Positions 23,837-33,048 of a DNA stretch of 64,000 nt are shown one piece after another. The notes beneath the pieces are model-generated. The model was not told the origin of the DNA, did not search any database, and was given only the letters and a program-made list of their open reading frames with translations. The stretch covers positions 62,001 to 126,000 of the forward strand of contig CALUPU010000003.1 of assembly GCA_944322725.1 (NCBI GenBank), written 5' to 3'. The stretch comes from Candidatus Gastranaerophilales bacterium. Its GTDB lineage: Bacteria; Cyanobacteriota; Vampirovibrionia; Gastranaerophilales; Gastranaerophilaceae. Both the position numbers and the translations under genes were made by a program. The number at the start of each line of letters is the position of its first letter. Position 1 is the stretch's first letter.

Positions 23837-26332
23837 TTATACTGTACGACCTGTTTTAATAAGATTGATATATTTATCTAACGCACCACCCGGCATATCC
23901 CAGCTAAAGTCATTCTGCATAGCTGTTTTTTGCATTTGTTCAAATTTTTTGTGGTCGTTATAGTAGACATTCAAGGCTCTTTCAATAGCTTCACAGTATG
24001 CTTCACCATTCGAAGAGAATTCATTATGAGATTTATCACCGTAGAGTTTGGTTGTTGTCCGCCATCCGTCTTCAATGTCATAGAATTCTTTTGTTCTGAA
24101 ACCGTCAACGTTATCTTTGATAGTATTAACAAGACCGCCTGTTGATGTTGCAATAGGAAGTGCGCCTTTTGCCATTGCCTCAAGCTGTGTTAAGCCGCAT
24201 GGTTCAAACTTTGACGGCAAAAGGAACATATCCGCAGCAGCAGCCACAAGATCTGTTCTCACAAAGCCATTAATCAAAATAATTCTCTCTGCAATATTTC
24301 TATAGCCCTGTTTTTTAATAGGGTCAGGTTCTTCATTAGATTTTTTGATTAACTCATCTTTCAATCCATAAGCAAGTGCTTCATAGGCTTTCATATTGGA
24401 AATTTTTCCGCCCAGTATAAAAACAGGCAGCCTGTCTTTTGGCGTATACAGGTTGTGTTCTACAAATTTCCACATTGCATCTTTAAATATGGAATCCAAA
24501 CCTTTTTGAGAATCTACTCTGCCGACAAAGGCAATTACAGGTGTATTAGAAAAATCTTTAATACTGCTGATATCTGTATTGAACGGATCATGCAGAAGAT
24601 AGTTTCTCGAACCATAATCTCCCTTATTCATCAAATATCTTTCTCTTAAAATGGTTTGTTTGAAAATATCCATTATTTGATTTTTATTATAAATTTTATT
24701 CTCAAGATTACAGTCATCATAAGGGCGCAAATTGAAATTAGAAAAGTCTATTGATTCAGCCCCATTTAGCAGAAAATCCTCTTTTGTTGCTTTTATAATC
24801 TGTTCCATATGGGATTTTGTAGGGAATATTTTTTCTTTTGAATATCCGTTTGTAATAGGAGTAAGAGTATGTCCTTCTCCATAATATCTTGCTTTCATCA
24901 AATCCATCAAGCCGTTGGATTTCACATTAGATTCGGTTAATTCATAAGCATAATGTTCTGAAACAGGTACAACTCTGTCAGAAAGAGACATTCCTGTCAT
25001 TGCAGAACTAAAATCGTTTCCTTTCATAAGAGCACAAGCATCTGCTTCCTGCGGATTAAATCTTGAATCACCGGGCTGCCAGTTATGAGCATTTTTTAAG
25101 ATATCCACGCTGTAACCGCCGAATAATGTAGCAAAAATACTTGTACGTTTGTTATCATCACTGTTTGTCGAACCCTGATGTTCAACATTGTGAGCTATGT
25201 ATATTATCGGCAGTTCGTCAAAGTATTTTCCTGCCTCTTTTGACATTCTTCCTGTATCAGCTTCGGCATTAGCAGTATAGTTTATCATTGCAGCAAGCGG
25301 ACCGGCATGCCAGTCATTGAGCAAGACTGCATTTGGCGCTTCAATATCTTTAAGCTTTCCTTCTTTTGCAGCCTTCATCATTTCATATACAGCTTTTGAG
25401 AAAAATGCCATTCTGAATACTTCATCAGTACCATATTTGTTGTTGGCATATGGAGTACCGGAGTTAGAAGTTTTAGGCTCGTTTTCTTCTACGTTAAAAA
25501 TCTGTGCATTAGAAACAATATTATTGTTTTCATCTGCTCTTGTATCCGGAGTATCTAAGAAATAGTAGTAAGTGCCATCGTTATTCGGCTTTCCATTCTC
25601 ATCCAATGTGTAATCTGTATAAGCCCGGTAAATGTCTACCCGTGTATCTTCCATTTTTGTATTTGTAGAAGGTCTATATATAGGGACATTAATACTTCCA
25701 ACAGGAGAAATTTTAATACATTTTGTTTTATCTTCTACAACACCCGTCACGGGATTTTTCACTTTTCTTTTAAAATACTGATAATATAAATTACCGTTTC
25801 CGTCAGTAATAATATTTCTATTCTCATCTTTATACATCGGCGTGATATTAATCATCTTATCATCGCCGTTTTTAAATCGTTTGTTAAAACTATTCGGCAA
25901 ATCCGCAGCAACCTGAGCGAGTCCGCCTACAAACATAAATTTGTGAGTTTCAGCAGACACCATCCACGCATTAATGTGATCAATTTTGGGCCAGGGATGA
26001 CGACCATAAATACGATCTGTTGCTGCCGTTTTTATCTTCCACTCAGCATATGAAGAAATTCCGTTTCTAAAAGCATCAACAGGGAAATTCTTGCCTGCGG
26101 GAATTACTGAAGTATATTGTATCGGACGCTGATTATTGTAGTTTAACACTTCAAGTTTTTTTCCGAAAGAAACAAGCGCACGATTGTGTTTGCCCGTTAC
26201 CTCGAGAAAATTGCTCAAAAGATTTGTATCTGCTGCATTTAGAACAACTATATTATTTTTATTTTTTTTTGTTTCGAAAGCTTGTCTCTGCTTATTAATG
26301 TTTGAAAAAGTGATACTTTGTACGGCTGCCAT
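23837..26332 (-). CDS. glgA: Large glycogen/starch synthase-like glycosyltransferase (GT5 type)
   Basis: 831 residues against about 480 for ordinary GlgA. The ADP-glucose-binding start motif usually read KTGGL appears here as FVGGLAQVAADLP near residues 134-146. The C-terminal GT-B lobe has VGRVDSQKGLD and KFEPCGLTQLEAMAKGALP-(I), the conserved donor-binding Glu region. Between the lobes lie about 200 extra residues, including polar Asn/Asp-rich stretches. The N-terminus bears SITFSN, resembling the SFK-type motif of other proteins here. AGGAAAAATTT precedes the ATG. Glycogen elongation is the likely role. The extra length and loss of the standard Lys make the exact donor and acceptor uncertain. 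Confidence 0.82.
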   Translation of the reverse strand: MAAVQSITFSNINKQRQAFETKKNKNNIVVLNAADTNLLSNFLEVTGKHNRALVSFGKKLEVLNYNNQRPIQYTSVIPAGKNFPVDAFRNGISSYAEWKIKTAATDRIYGRHPWPKIDHINAWMVSAETHKFMFVGGLAQVAADLPNSFNKRFKNGDDKMINITPMYKDENRNIITDGNGNLYYQYFKRKVKNPVTGVVEDKTKCIKISPVGSINVPIYRPSTNTKMEDTRVDIYRAYTDYTLDENGKPNNDGTYYYFLDTPDTRADENNNIVSNAQIFNVEENEPKTSNSGTPYANNKYGTDEVFRMAFFSKAVYEMMKAAKEGKLKDIEAPNAVLLNDWHAGPLAAMINYTANAEADTGRMSKEAGKYFDELPIIYIAHNVEHQGSTNSDDNKRTSIFATLFGGYSVDILKNAHNWQPGDSRFNPQEADACALMKGNDFSSAMTGMSLSDRVVPVSEHYAYELTESNVKSNGLMDLMKARYYGEGHTLTPITNGYSKEKIFPTKSHMEQIIKATKEDFLLNGAESIDFSNFNLRPYDDCNLENKIYNKNQIMDIFKQTILRERYLMNKGDYGSRNYLLHDPFNTDISSIKDFSNTPVIAFVGRVDSQKGLDSIFKDAMWKFVEHNLYTPKDRLPVFILGGKISNMKAYEALAYGLKDELIKKSNEEPDPIKKQGYRNIAERIILINGFVRTDLVAAAADMFLLPSKFEPCGLTQLEAMAKGALPIATSTGGLVNTIKDNVDGFRTKEFYDIEDGWRTTTKLYGDKSHNEFSSNGEAYCEAIERALNVYYNDHKKFEQMQKTAMQNDFSWDMPGGALDKYINLIKTGRTV

Positions 26333-26410
26333 AAATTTTTCCTGTATTATATTGAGTCTCTATTGCTCTAAGTTTGTAAATAAAATTTTTTGTCGAATAT
26401 TCTTTAAAAG

Positions 26411-26455
26411 GTTACAAATTTTAATATTATCAAAAAAATATGCTAATATAAACCA
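26411..26455 (+). promoter_or_regulatory. Extended -10 promoter of the SulP gene, leaderless, with upstream TTACA half-site
   Basis: TGC-TAATAT at 26441-26449 places transcription start at about the ATG (26456). A TTAATA -35-like element lies at 26421-26426 with a 17-base spacer. GTTACAAA at 26411-26418 lies just upstream of the -35. Confidence 0.45.
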
Positions 26456-28078
26456 ATGAAATTAAATGAAATATTACAAACTAAATTGCAAATTTTCACA
26501 GGAGATTTGTTCGGTGGCATAAACTCTGCAATCATTACACTGCCGCAGGCTCTGGCATTCGGAGTTGCAACAGGTTTCGGAGCAGGAGCCGGAATATGGG
26601 GGGCAGTTATTTTATGTTTTGCTGCAGGCATGCTGGGACCAAAGATTCCTTTAATCTCTGGAACAACAGGACCTGTTGCCATTGTTATCGCATCAATGAT
26701 GATGTCCTTGAATAATGATTTAAGAGCTGCATCAACAATACTTCTTATGGCTGCAATTATTCAGATGTTTGCTTCAATGACGAATTTGCCTTCTATGGTT
26801 AAATATGTTCCATATCCTGTTATTTCAGGGTTTATGAACGGTGTCGGCATAATAATTATTATTCTTCAAATCAATCCCCTATTGGGGCATGCTTCTATGC
26901 CGTCAACAATATCCACAGTAATGTCGCTGGCTGAAAATATTACATCTTTCAGCCATGATGCTTTATTTATAGGAATAGTGTCTCTGGCTGTAGTCTTTCT
27001 AATGCCAAAAACATTAAACAAATATATTCCCTCGCAAATAATAGCGCTGATTTTCTGTACCTGGCTTTCTGTAAAAATGGGATTAAATCTCGACAGGATA
27101 AGCGAAGTATCTGTTGCTTTTCCACACTTGATAACACCTGACTTTGATATACATAATTTAATCAAATACATTCCTTATGCCCTGACAATAGCAGTTGTAT
27201 TTTCGGCAGAAAGTATGCTGACCGGTCTTGTATCAGATTCTCTGACCAAGACCCGCCACTCTCCTAAGCGGCTTCTTGCATCTCAGGGGATAGGCAATGC
27301 ACTGTGTGCATTAACTTGTTCTCTGGGCGGTTCTGCAGCTACTATGAGAAGTGTTGCTGCATTAAATGCAGGTGCAACAACAAAAATGTGTGCTGTTATA
27401 AATCCGCTGCTTTTAATAATCCTTTTATTTAAATTTTCAGATTTTGTAGCCCAGATTCCGCTTGCTGTTCTTGCTGCAATATTAATAAAAATCGGCTACG
27501 ACATCATTGATGTAAAACTTTTAAAAGTACTGAAATATGCACCCAAAGATGATTTATATGTATTGTTCACGGTATTTTTGCTTACGGTATTTTATAACCT
27601 TATCTTTGCTGTCGGTGCAGGCATAACACTTGCTGCACTGCTGTATGCAAAAAGAGTTGCTGATAAAGCAGAACTAATTGACAAGCCAGTATATGATACA
27701 GAAATAATGGAAATGGAAAAAGCGCTGGAACACGACTATCATCACAGAATCAGAGTCGTACACATAAGCGGGCAGTTCTTCTTCGGCTCTGCAACCCAGT
27801 TAATATCAAAGTTTGAAGAAATGCTCGGTACAGAGTATCTTATTTTGAATTATGAATCTGATGATTTGCTGGATATTTCTGCAATTTTTGCGCTTGAAGA
27901 TATTATATTCAGACTCCAATCACAGGAAGTCAAGATTGTTCTTGTTATAAAAAACGAAAATGTTTTAAAACAGTTAAAAGACCATTGTATAATCTCTCAG
28001 ATAGGAGAAAAACAGGTTTTCTACACAGAACTTATGGCAATAGATTTTGCTAAACAGCAGATTAAATCGGATGTTTAA
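26456..28078 (+). CDS. SulP/SLC26 family anion transporter with STAS domain
   Basis: 540 residues. About 10-12 membrane segments follow a short cytoplasmic start. The N-terminal repeat begins GGINSAIITLPQALAFGVATG (SulP signature region), followed by SGTTGPVAIV; AAMTRS-like SAATMRSVAALNAGA occurs in the second repeat. A C-terminal STAS domain occupies about residues 430-535 (VVHISGQFFFGSA). Substrates in this family include sulfate, bicarbonate, chloride and C4-dicarboxylates; this one cannot be assigned. It is divergent from the glycogen synthase gene. There is no Shine-Dalgarno; an extended -10 sits 6 bases before the ATG. Confidence 0.9.
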   Translation: MKLNEILQTKLQIFTGDLFGGINSAIITLPQALAFGVATGFGAGAGIWGAVILCFAAGMLGPKIPLISGTTGPVAIVIASMMMSLNNDLRAASTILLMAAIIQMFASMTNLPSMVKYVPYPVISGFMNGVGIIIIILQINPLLGHASMPSTISTVMSLAENITSFSHDALFIGIVSLAVVFLMPKTLNKYIPSQIIALIFCTWLSVKMGLNLDRISEVSVAFPHLITPDFDIHNLIKYIPYALTIAVVFSAESMLTGLVSDSLTKTRHSPKRLLASQGIGNALCALTCSLGGSAATMRSVAALNAGATTKMCAVINPLLLIILLFKFSDFVAQIPLAVLAAILIKIGYDIIDVKLLKVLKYAPKDDLYVLFTVFLLTVFYNLIFAVGAGITLAALLYAKRVADKAELIDKPVYDTEIMEMEKALEHDYHHRIRVVHISGQFFFGSATQLISKFEEMLGTEYLILNYESDDLLDISAIFALEDIIFRLQSQEVKIVLVIKNENVLKQLKDHCIISQIGEKQVFYTELMAIDFAKQQIKSDV

Positions 28079-28143
28079 ATATTTTCACACTATAGCCGTG
28101 TGTACAGTATAAAAACATTTATGTTTTGTGATAAATTTAAAGT

Positions 28144-29985
28144 ATGAATAAAAAAATAATTTATATATTATCTCTTTTGTTATTTATAGTGCTTGTTCTT
28201 GCAAGCTGCGTAAGAAAAGACTCACCTGAAAAAGATAAAGAAAATACAGCTTCGGAAAAATTTACACAACAGGAATACATCCCTTATCCTGTTCAGACAA
28301 AAACAATTGACGGAGTTGATTATCTGTTATCAAGAAGTCCTGCGGGCAAATACGGAGGAACACTTGTTACAAGTACAATAGGCGAAGGTCCTAAAACCTT
28401 TAACAGCTGGAACTCTATGGATGCAACATCTTCTCAGGCAGCGGATATTATGTTTGATGCTCTTGTTTCTACTGACCCTTATACAGGTGAAGTTTATCCC
28501 AAAATGGCAAAAAGCATAAAGGTACTGCCTGATAACAAAACCTATATTATTGAACTCAGGCATGGGTTGAAATGGTCAGACGGCAAACCAATAACAGCAG
28601 ATGATGTTTACTTTACCTGGAATACCATTATATTCGGTGGTTACGGCAACACAAGTACAAGAGATGCAATGTTTATCGGAGATGAATTACCAAGAATCGA
28701 AAAAATTGATAAATATACGGTTAAATTCACAACCCCGAAACCTTTTTCACCGTTCTTACGCCAGCTTAGCGTACCTATTGCCCCGAAACATATTCTCGAA
28801 CCCGTCACAAAGCAGGGAAAAAGAGCATTTGCCTCGTTCTGGAGTTCCAATACAAAACCCTCGGAATTTGTTACAAGCGGAGCGTTTAAACTCAAAGAAT
28901 ATGTTCCTGCGCAAAGACTGGTTTATGAGAAAAATCCAAACTACTACATGATTGATGAAAAAGGGCAGAAACTCCCGTATCTTGATAAATACATTATTCT
29001 TATTGTAGGTGATTTGAATAATGAACTATTGAAGTTTAAATCAGGTGAACTGGACACAGTGGGGCTGAGAGGTACAAATGTTGCCCTGTTTAAAGAAAAA
29101 GAAAAATTTTCTGATTACAAAATATATAATCTTGGTCCTGATACAGGTACAATGTACTTTTCATTTAATCTCAATACGAGAAAAAATGACAAAGGAAAGT
29201 ATTATGTAAACCCTGTGAAACAGAAATGGTTCAACGATGTAAATTTCAGGCAGGCAGTTGATTATGCTCTGGATAGAGAAAACATGGTATTTAATATTGC
29301 CAGCGGCGTAGCAGCACCATTGTTTACCCCCGAGCCTTTATCATCTATTTATCTTAATGAAGAAATTGCAAAAGGTCATCCGCAGGATATGCAAAAGTCA
29401 AAAGAACTGCTAAAAAAATCCGGCTACATGTGGAAAAAGGGCAAACTCTACGACAAAGACGGCAACAAAGTTGAATTTGACCTATACACAAACGCAGGCA
29501 ACACAGAACGTGAATCAATCGGCGTTATGGTAAAACAGGATCTTGAAGAACTCGGCATGACTGTTAATTTTAAACCGATTGAATTTAACACGCTTGTGAG
29601 CAAACTTGTTAATACAAATGATTTTGACGCAGTAATTATGGGCTTTACAGGCAATCCGCTTGAACCTTACGGAGGAAAAAACGTATGGTACTCTAACGGT
29701 ACTTTGCATGTGTTTAATATGAGGAAAACTCCGCAGGAAAACAAACAGCTTTTTGACTGGGAAAGACAGTTAAATTCACTTTTTGACAGAGCATCACTGG
29801 AACTTGATTTTGACAAAAGAAAATCACTTTATGAACAATACCAGCAGCTTATTTACAATGAAAAGCCTATCATCTACCTTTATTCTCCGATTAGAATCAC
29901 AGCAATACGAAACAAATTCGGCAATATTTATCCAACACCGCTGGGTGGAGTTATACATAACCTTGAAGAAATTTATGTAAAGTAA
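28144..29985 (+). CDS. Peptide/oligosaccharide-type ABC transporter substrate-binding lipoprotein (family 5)
   Basis: 613 residues. The N-terminal signal ends in a lipobox-like LVLASC at about residues 18-23, so the protein should be lipid-anchored. The SBP family 5 signature region is present (MAKSIKVLPDNKTYIIELRH, LKWSDGKPITADDVYFTW), as is the later FRQAVDYALDRE. Such proteins bind oligopeptides, nickel or sugars for OppBCDF/DppBCDF systems. No permease or ATPase genes are nearby, so it is an orphan in this window. No ribosome-binding site is seen; a TATAAA at 28108 or GATAAA near 28130 may be its -10. Confidence 0.9.
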   Translation: MNKKIIYILSLLLFIVLVLASCVRKDSPEKDKENTASEKFTQQEYIPYPVQTKTIDGVDYLLSRSPAGKYGGTLVTSTIGEGPKTFNSWNSMDATSSQAADIMFDALVSTDPYTGEVYPKMAKSIKVLPDNKTYIIELRHGLKWSDGKPITADDVYFTWNTIIFGGYGNTSTRDAMFIGDELPRIEKIDKYTVKFTTPKPFSPFLRQLSVPIAPKHILEPVTKQGKRAFASFWSSNTKPSEFVTSGAFKLKEYVPAQRLVYEKNPNYYMIDEKGQKLPYLDKYIILIVGDLNNELLKFKSGELDTVGLRGTNVALFKEKEKFSDYKIYNLGPDTGTMYFSFNLNTRKNDKGKYYVNPVKQKWFNDVNFRQAVDYALDRENMVFNIASGVAAPLFTPEPLSSIYLNEEIAKGHPQDMQKSKELLKKSGYMWKKGKLYDKDGNKVEFDLYTNAGNTERESIGVMVKQDLEELGMTVNFKPIEFNTLVSKLVNTNDFDAVIMGFTGNPLEPYGGKNVWYSNGTLHVFNMRKTPQENKQLFDWERQLNSLFDRASLELDFDKRKSLYEQYQQLIYNEKPIIYLYSPIRITAIRNKFGNIYPTPLGGVIHNLEEIYVK

Positions 29986-30049
29986 ATTTTATAAAATTCA
30001 AAAATATTGTATAATACCACAATGGAGATTATTTTATAGGGGTATTGCA

Positions 30050-31642
30050 ATGAAAGTATTGATTACAGATAAAATTAATGAAACTGCAAAAAATATTGTT
30101 GATGAAGCTGCACAGGGTGTAATTCTTCCGACAATGCAGGAGGATGAACTCTGCAAAGTTATAGGTGAATATGACGCATTGATGGTCAGAAGCCAGACTA
30201 AAGTAACAAAAAAAGTTATTGAAGCAGGTAAAAATCTAAAAATTATCGGCAGAGCGGGCGTAGGTGTAGATAATATTGACCTTGAAGCAGCAACGCAAAA
30301 TGGCATAATAGTTGTAAACTCTCCTGACGGAAACACAAATGCGGCAGCAGAACACACTGTAGCGTTAATGCTTGCCATGTCTCGAAATATTGCAAAAGCA
30401 GGAGAGTCGACAAAACAGGGGATGTGGGAACGCTCCAAATTTACAGGTCATGAAGTTTTTGGAAAAACTCTCGGCATAATAGGATTCGGCAAAATCGGAC
30501 ACCATGTTGCAGAAGCAGCCAAAGCAATGGGAATGAAGATTCTTATTTCTGACCCCTACACAACAAAAGAAGTTGTAGAAAAATTTGGTGCAAAATATGT
30601 TGAATCATTGGACGAACTCTGGGGACAGTGTGACTACATAACTGTTCATGTGCCAAAAACAAAAGAAACTCTTCACATGATAAATAAAGAAACTATTGCA
30701 AAAATGAAAAAAGGCGTACGCCTTATAAATTGCGCAAGAGGCGGGATTATTGATGAACAGGCTCTTGCAGAAGCGCTTGAATCAGGTCATGTTGCTCAGG
30801 CTGCTGTTGACGTATTTGAAACAGAGCCTAATATCGCAGATTCCCCGCTGGTAAAGACAACAGGAGATATTCTTTTAACTCCGCACCTCGGTGCAAGCAC
30901 GGAAGAAGCACAACTAAAAGTAGCAGAAGATGTTGCCGAACAGATAAGAGATGTATTAAAAGGAGGCTCTGCCCGTTCGGCAGTAAATATTCCGTCCTTA
31001 AAACCCGAAAAACTGGAGCCTGTAAAAGATTACATGCAGCTTGCTGAAAATATCGGCGAACTTGCAATGCAAGTATCAACAGGCAATCTAAAAGGTATCT
31101 ATGTAACTGTAAAAGGCACTCTTGCAGATTTGGATGTATCACCTCTTGAAACTGCAGTTGTAAAAGGAGTGCTGGGTTCATTTATGAACGATGTAAACTA
31201 CGTTAATGCACCGATTATTGCAAAAAACAAAGGACTTGATGTTTCCACTACAAAATCCAATACTTCAACGGACTACATCGGTTCAATTACTCTTAAACTG
31301 GTAACTGATAAAGAAACAAACTCTGTAGCAGGTGCGCTTATTGCCACAGACATGCCTAGAATAGTAAAAATTAACGGATATAATGCCAGCATTGAGCCGG
31401 AAAAACACATGATTCTCGTTCCGCATGAAAACAAACCTGCTATGGTTGCAAAAGTTGCTACTGTTCTTGGTGACAAAAACATAAATATCACCCGTATGAA
31501 CGTTGCACAAAACAGAACAGAAGCAGATAATATCTCTATTATGATTATCAACACAGACTCAAAAGTTGATGATAAAGTATTAGAAGAAATCTCGGCAATA
31601 GACGGTGTCGGTTTGGCAAAATACATAAAATTAACAGCATAA
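30050..31642 (+). CDS. serA: D-3-phosphoglycerate dehydrogenase (long form)
   Basis: 530 residues, the long form with an allosteric substrate-binding domain and a C-terminal ACT domain. It oxidises 3-phosphoglycerate, the first step of serine synthesis. Evidence: GRAGVGVDNIDL; the NAD loop GIIGFGKIGHHVA; INCARGGIIDE; the catalytic Asp/His region with TPHLGASTEEAQ; and an ACT-like tail (ILVPHENKPAMVAKVA). TATAAT lies about 35 bases upstream and TAGGGGT precedes the ATG. Serine feedback through the ACT domain is typical of the family. Confidence 0.96.
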   Translation: MKVLITDKINETAKNIVDEAAQGVILPTMQEDELCKVIGEYDALMVRSQTKVTKKVIEAGKNLKIIGRAGVGVDNIDLEAATQNGIIVVNSPDGNTNAAAEHTVALMLAMSRNIAKAGESTKQGMWERSKFTGHEVFGKTLGIIGFGKIGHHVAEAAKAMGMKILISDPYTTKEVVEKFGAKYVESLDELWGQCDYITVHVPKTKETLHMINKETIAKMKKGVRLINCARGGIIDEQALAEALESGHVAQAAVDVFETEPNIADSPLVKTTGDILLTPHLGASTEEAQLKVAEDVAEQIRDVLKGGSARSAVNIPSLKPEKLEPVKDYMQLAENIGELAMQVSTGNLKGIYVTVKGTLADLDVSPLETAVVKGVLGSFMNDVNYVNAPIIAKNKGLDVSTTKSNTSTDYIGSITLKLVTDKETNSVAGALIATDMPRIVKINGYNASIEPEKHMILVPHENKPAMVAKVATVLGDKNINITRMNVAQNRTEADNISIMIINTDSKVDDKVLEEISAIDGVGLAKYIKLTA

Positions 31643-31727
31643 TAAATGTATTTCCTACACTTTATTAAGAATTGTAAAAAAACTTTACTTTTTTTATCTT
31701 TTTTCAGTATAATTAGCAAATAATATA

Positions 31728-31778
31728 ATTTACAAACTTAAATTGAATACAGAAATAGTAAAATAGATTGGAAAACCA
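31728..31778 (+). promoter_or_regulatory. TTTACAAACTT element upstream of the fused membrane gene
   Basis: TATAAT (31724-31729) overlaps ATTTACAAACTT (31728-31739). TAAAAT at 31759-31764 is an alternative -10. The same undecamer precedes the two-gene paralogue (6699-6709) and glgA (26370-26380). Confidence 0.35.
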
Positions 31779-33005
31779 ATGAAAACCGAAAATCTAGCAT
31801 ACAATATTCATCCAAAACATTATTTATCTAAAAATAATAACAATAGAAATGCGAATAAAACGACCGCAGGAGTTAATCCGAGCGGTCGTTTGAGTTTTAA
31901 AGCCAATCCAATTCCTGTTGCAAAAACATTTGCTGAAAAGATGGCGGTGAATAAAGGCTTTAACAAATTTCTTGATATACTGGCTGATAACTCACTGATT
32001 GCAGACGCTCTTATTGCATTATTTCTAACTACAATTTTGCGCCCTGCATCAATATATGCCATTCCAACCAAAGATCCTGTTGAAAAGAAAAAAAACAACT
32101 ATCAGGTTGCACATTCAGTTTCTACAGGAGTATTAGGTCTGGCAACGACAATAGCAGTTGCTGAACCGATTAAACGCGGTGTAAAAAAATTAATGAACAA
32201 TCCTGAAAAATATATGAAAAATGACACTTCATATATAAAAAACAATGCAAGAGTGTTTAAAGAAACAGCAGGCAGGCTGCACCAGCCAATATTTTTACCT
32301 TTAAGAGCAGCTCTAACTATTATGATTGTTCCTCCTATTTTAAAATTGTTTGGTTTAACCAAAACGGGAAAAGTTGCTGTTTCTCCTCAGGATAAAGCAA
32401 AAATTGATTACTCATTTATGAGTTTCAAAGGTATAAAAGATAAAAAAGCCTTCAAAGGTTTTACAAATATCAGTTCTGATCAAGAAAAAACGACGAAAAA
32501 GAATGTTGCATTTAAAGGTGCAGGAAGTCTTGTTACAGAAGGCATTGCAAAAGGTGTCGGCAAAATTGCAGATACAAATGCATTCAAAAAATTCATCAAC
32601 TGGTTCAGTGAAAAGAAAAACTGGTTCCCGCACCTGATTGCTGCAGAAAGTTTATGGTTGTCAGGATTTTACATGCAGCAGACAGCCAAGTCAAAAACAA
32701 TTGAAAAAGACCAAAAATTACCAATGATTCTGAATCAGGGTATTACAGCATTGTTATGTACCTGGGGTGCTTACAAACTCGATGGAGTTATAAATAAAAA
32801 GTTAGATAAGTACAAAGAAGTATATAAAAGAATGAACCCTTCTTTAGAGAAAAAAGTTATGGACAGAAGATTAATCGGTATCAGACTTTTAGGTCCTATT
32901 GTAATCTTCACAACAATATACAGATTTGTCGGCCCAGTTATAGTTACACCGATAGCTAACAAAATCAGTGAATTGATTGAACCTCACAACAAAAAAGCCG
33001 CATAG
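31779..33005 (+). CDS. Fused, internally duplicated lineage-specific membrane protein
   Basis: 408 residues. Residues about 50-205 match the protein at 5855-6652 (TTILRPASIY, AHSVSTGVLGL, RAALTIMIVPP). Residues about 240-400 match the protein at 4893-5855 (WLSGFYMQQTAKSKTIEKDQ, YRFVGPVIVTP). Both halves share a pattern of hydrophobic helix, (D/T)xxEK, a second hydrophobic helix and a final Pro-containing hydrophobic segment, so they look like an ancient duplication. LSFKA sits at residues 38-42, and SFKG and AFKG sit at the junction, where the separate C-half protein has its own N-terminal SFKA. The role is unknown. Confidence 0.85.
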   Translation: MKTENLAYNIHPKHYLSKNNNNRNANKTTAGVNPSGRLSFKANPIPVAKTFAEKMAVNKGFNKFLDILADNSLIADALIALFLTTILRPASIYAIPTKDPVEKKKNNYQVAHSVSTGVLGLATTIAVAEPIKRGVKKLMNNPEKYMKNDTSYIKNNARVFKETAGRLHQPIFLPLRAALTIMIVPPILKLFGLTKTGKVAVSPQDKAKIDYSFMSFKGIKDKKAFKGFTNISSDQEKTTKKNVAFKGAGSLVTEGIAKGVGKIADTNAFKKFINWFSEKKNWFPHLIAAESLWLSGFYMQQTAKSKTIEKDQKLPMILNQGITALLCTWGAYKLDGVINKKLDKYKEVYKRMNPSLEKKVMDRRLIGIRLLGPIVIFTTIYRFVGPVIVTPIANKISELIEPHNKKAA

Positions 33006-33018
33006 AATATTTAATAAT

Positions 33019-33048
33019 AAAAAAGACCTGATAAATCAGGTCTTTTTT
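33019..33048. terminator. Bidirectional rho-independent terminator
   Basis: AAAAAAGACCTGAT and ATCAGGTCTTTTTT form a symmetric hairpin between convergent genes; it overlaps the aroE stop codon. Confidence 0.88.

Noticed and set aside
28121-28147. Eight-codon ORF whose TGA overlaps the ATG of the OppA-like gene
   Set aside because: It has no ribosome-binding site and no notable codons; such overlaps are common by chance in AT-rich leaders.
30000-30049. Riboswitch or attenuator before serA
   Set aside because: The leader after the TATAAT is only about 35 bases and contains just a ribosome-binding site.
31766-31781. ATTGG/CCAAT mini-hairpin around the start codon of the fused membrane gene
   Set aside because: Only five base pairs, mostly A-T, with a 4-base loop; too weak to claim regulation.
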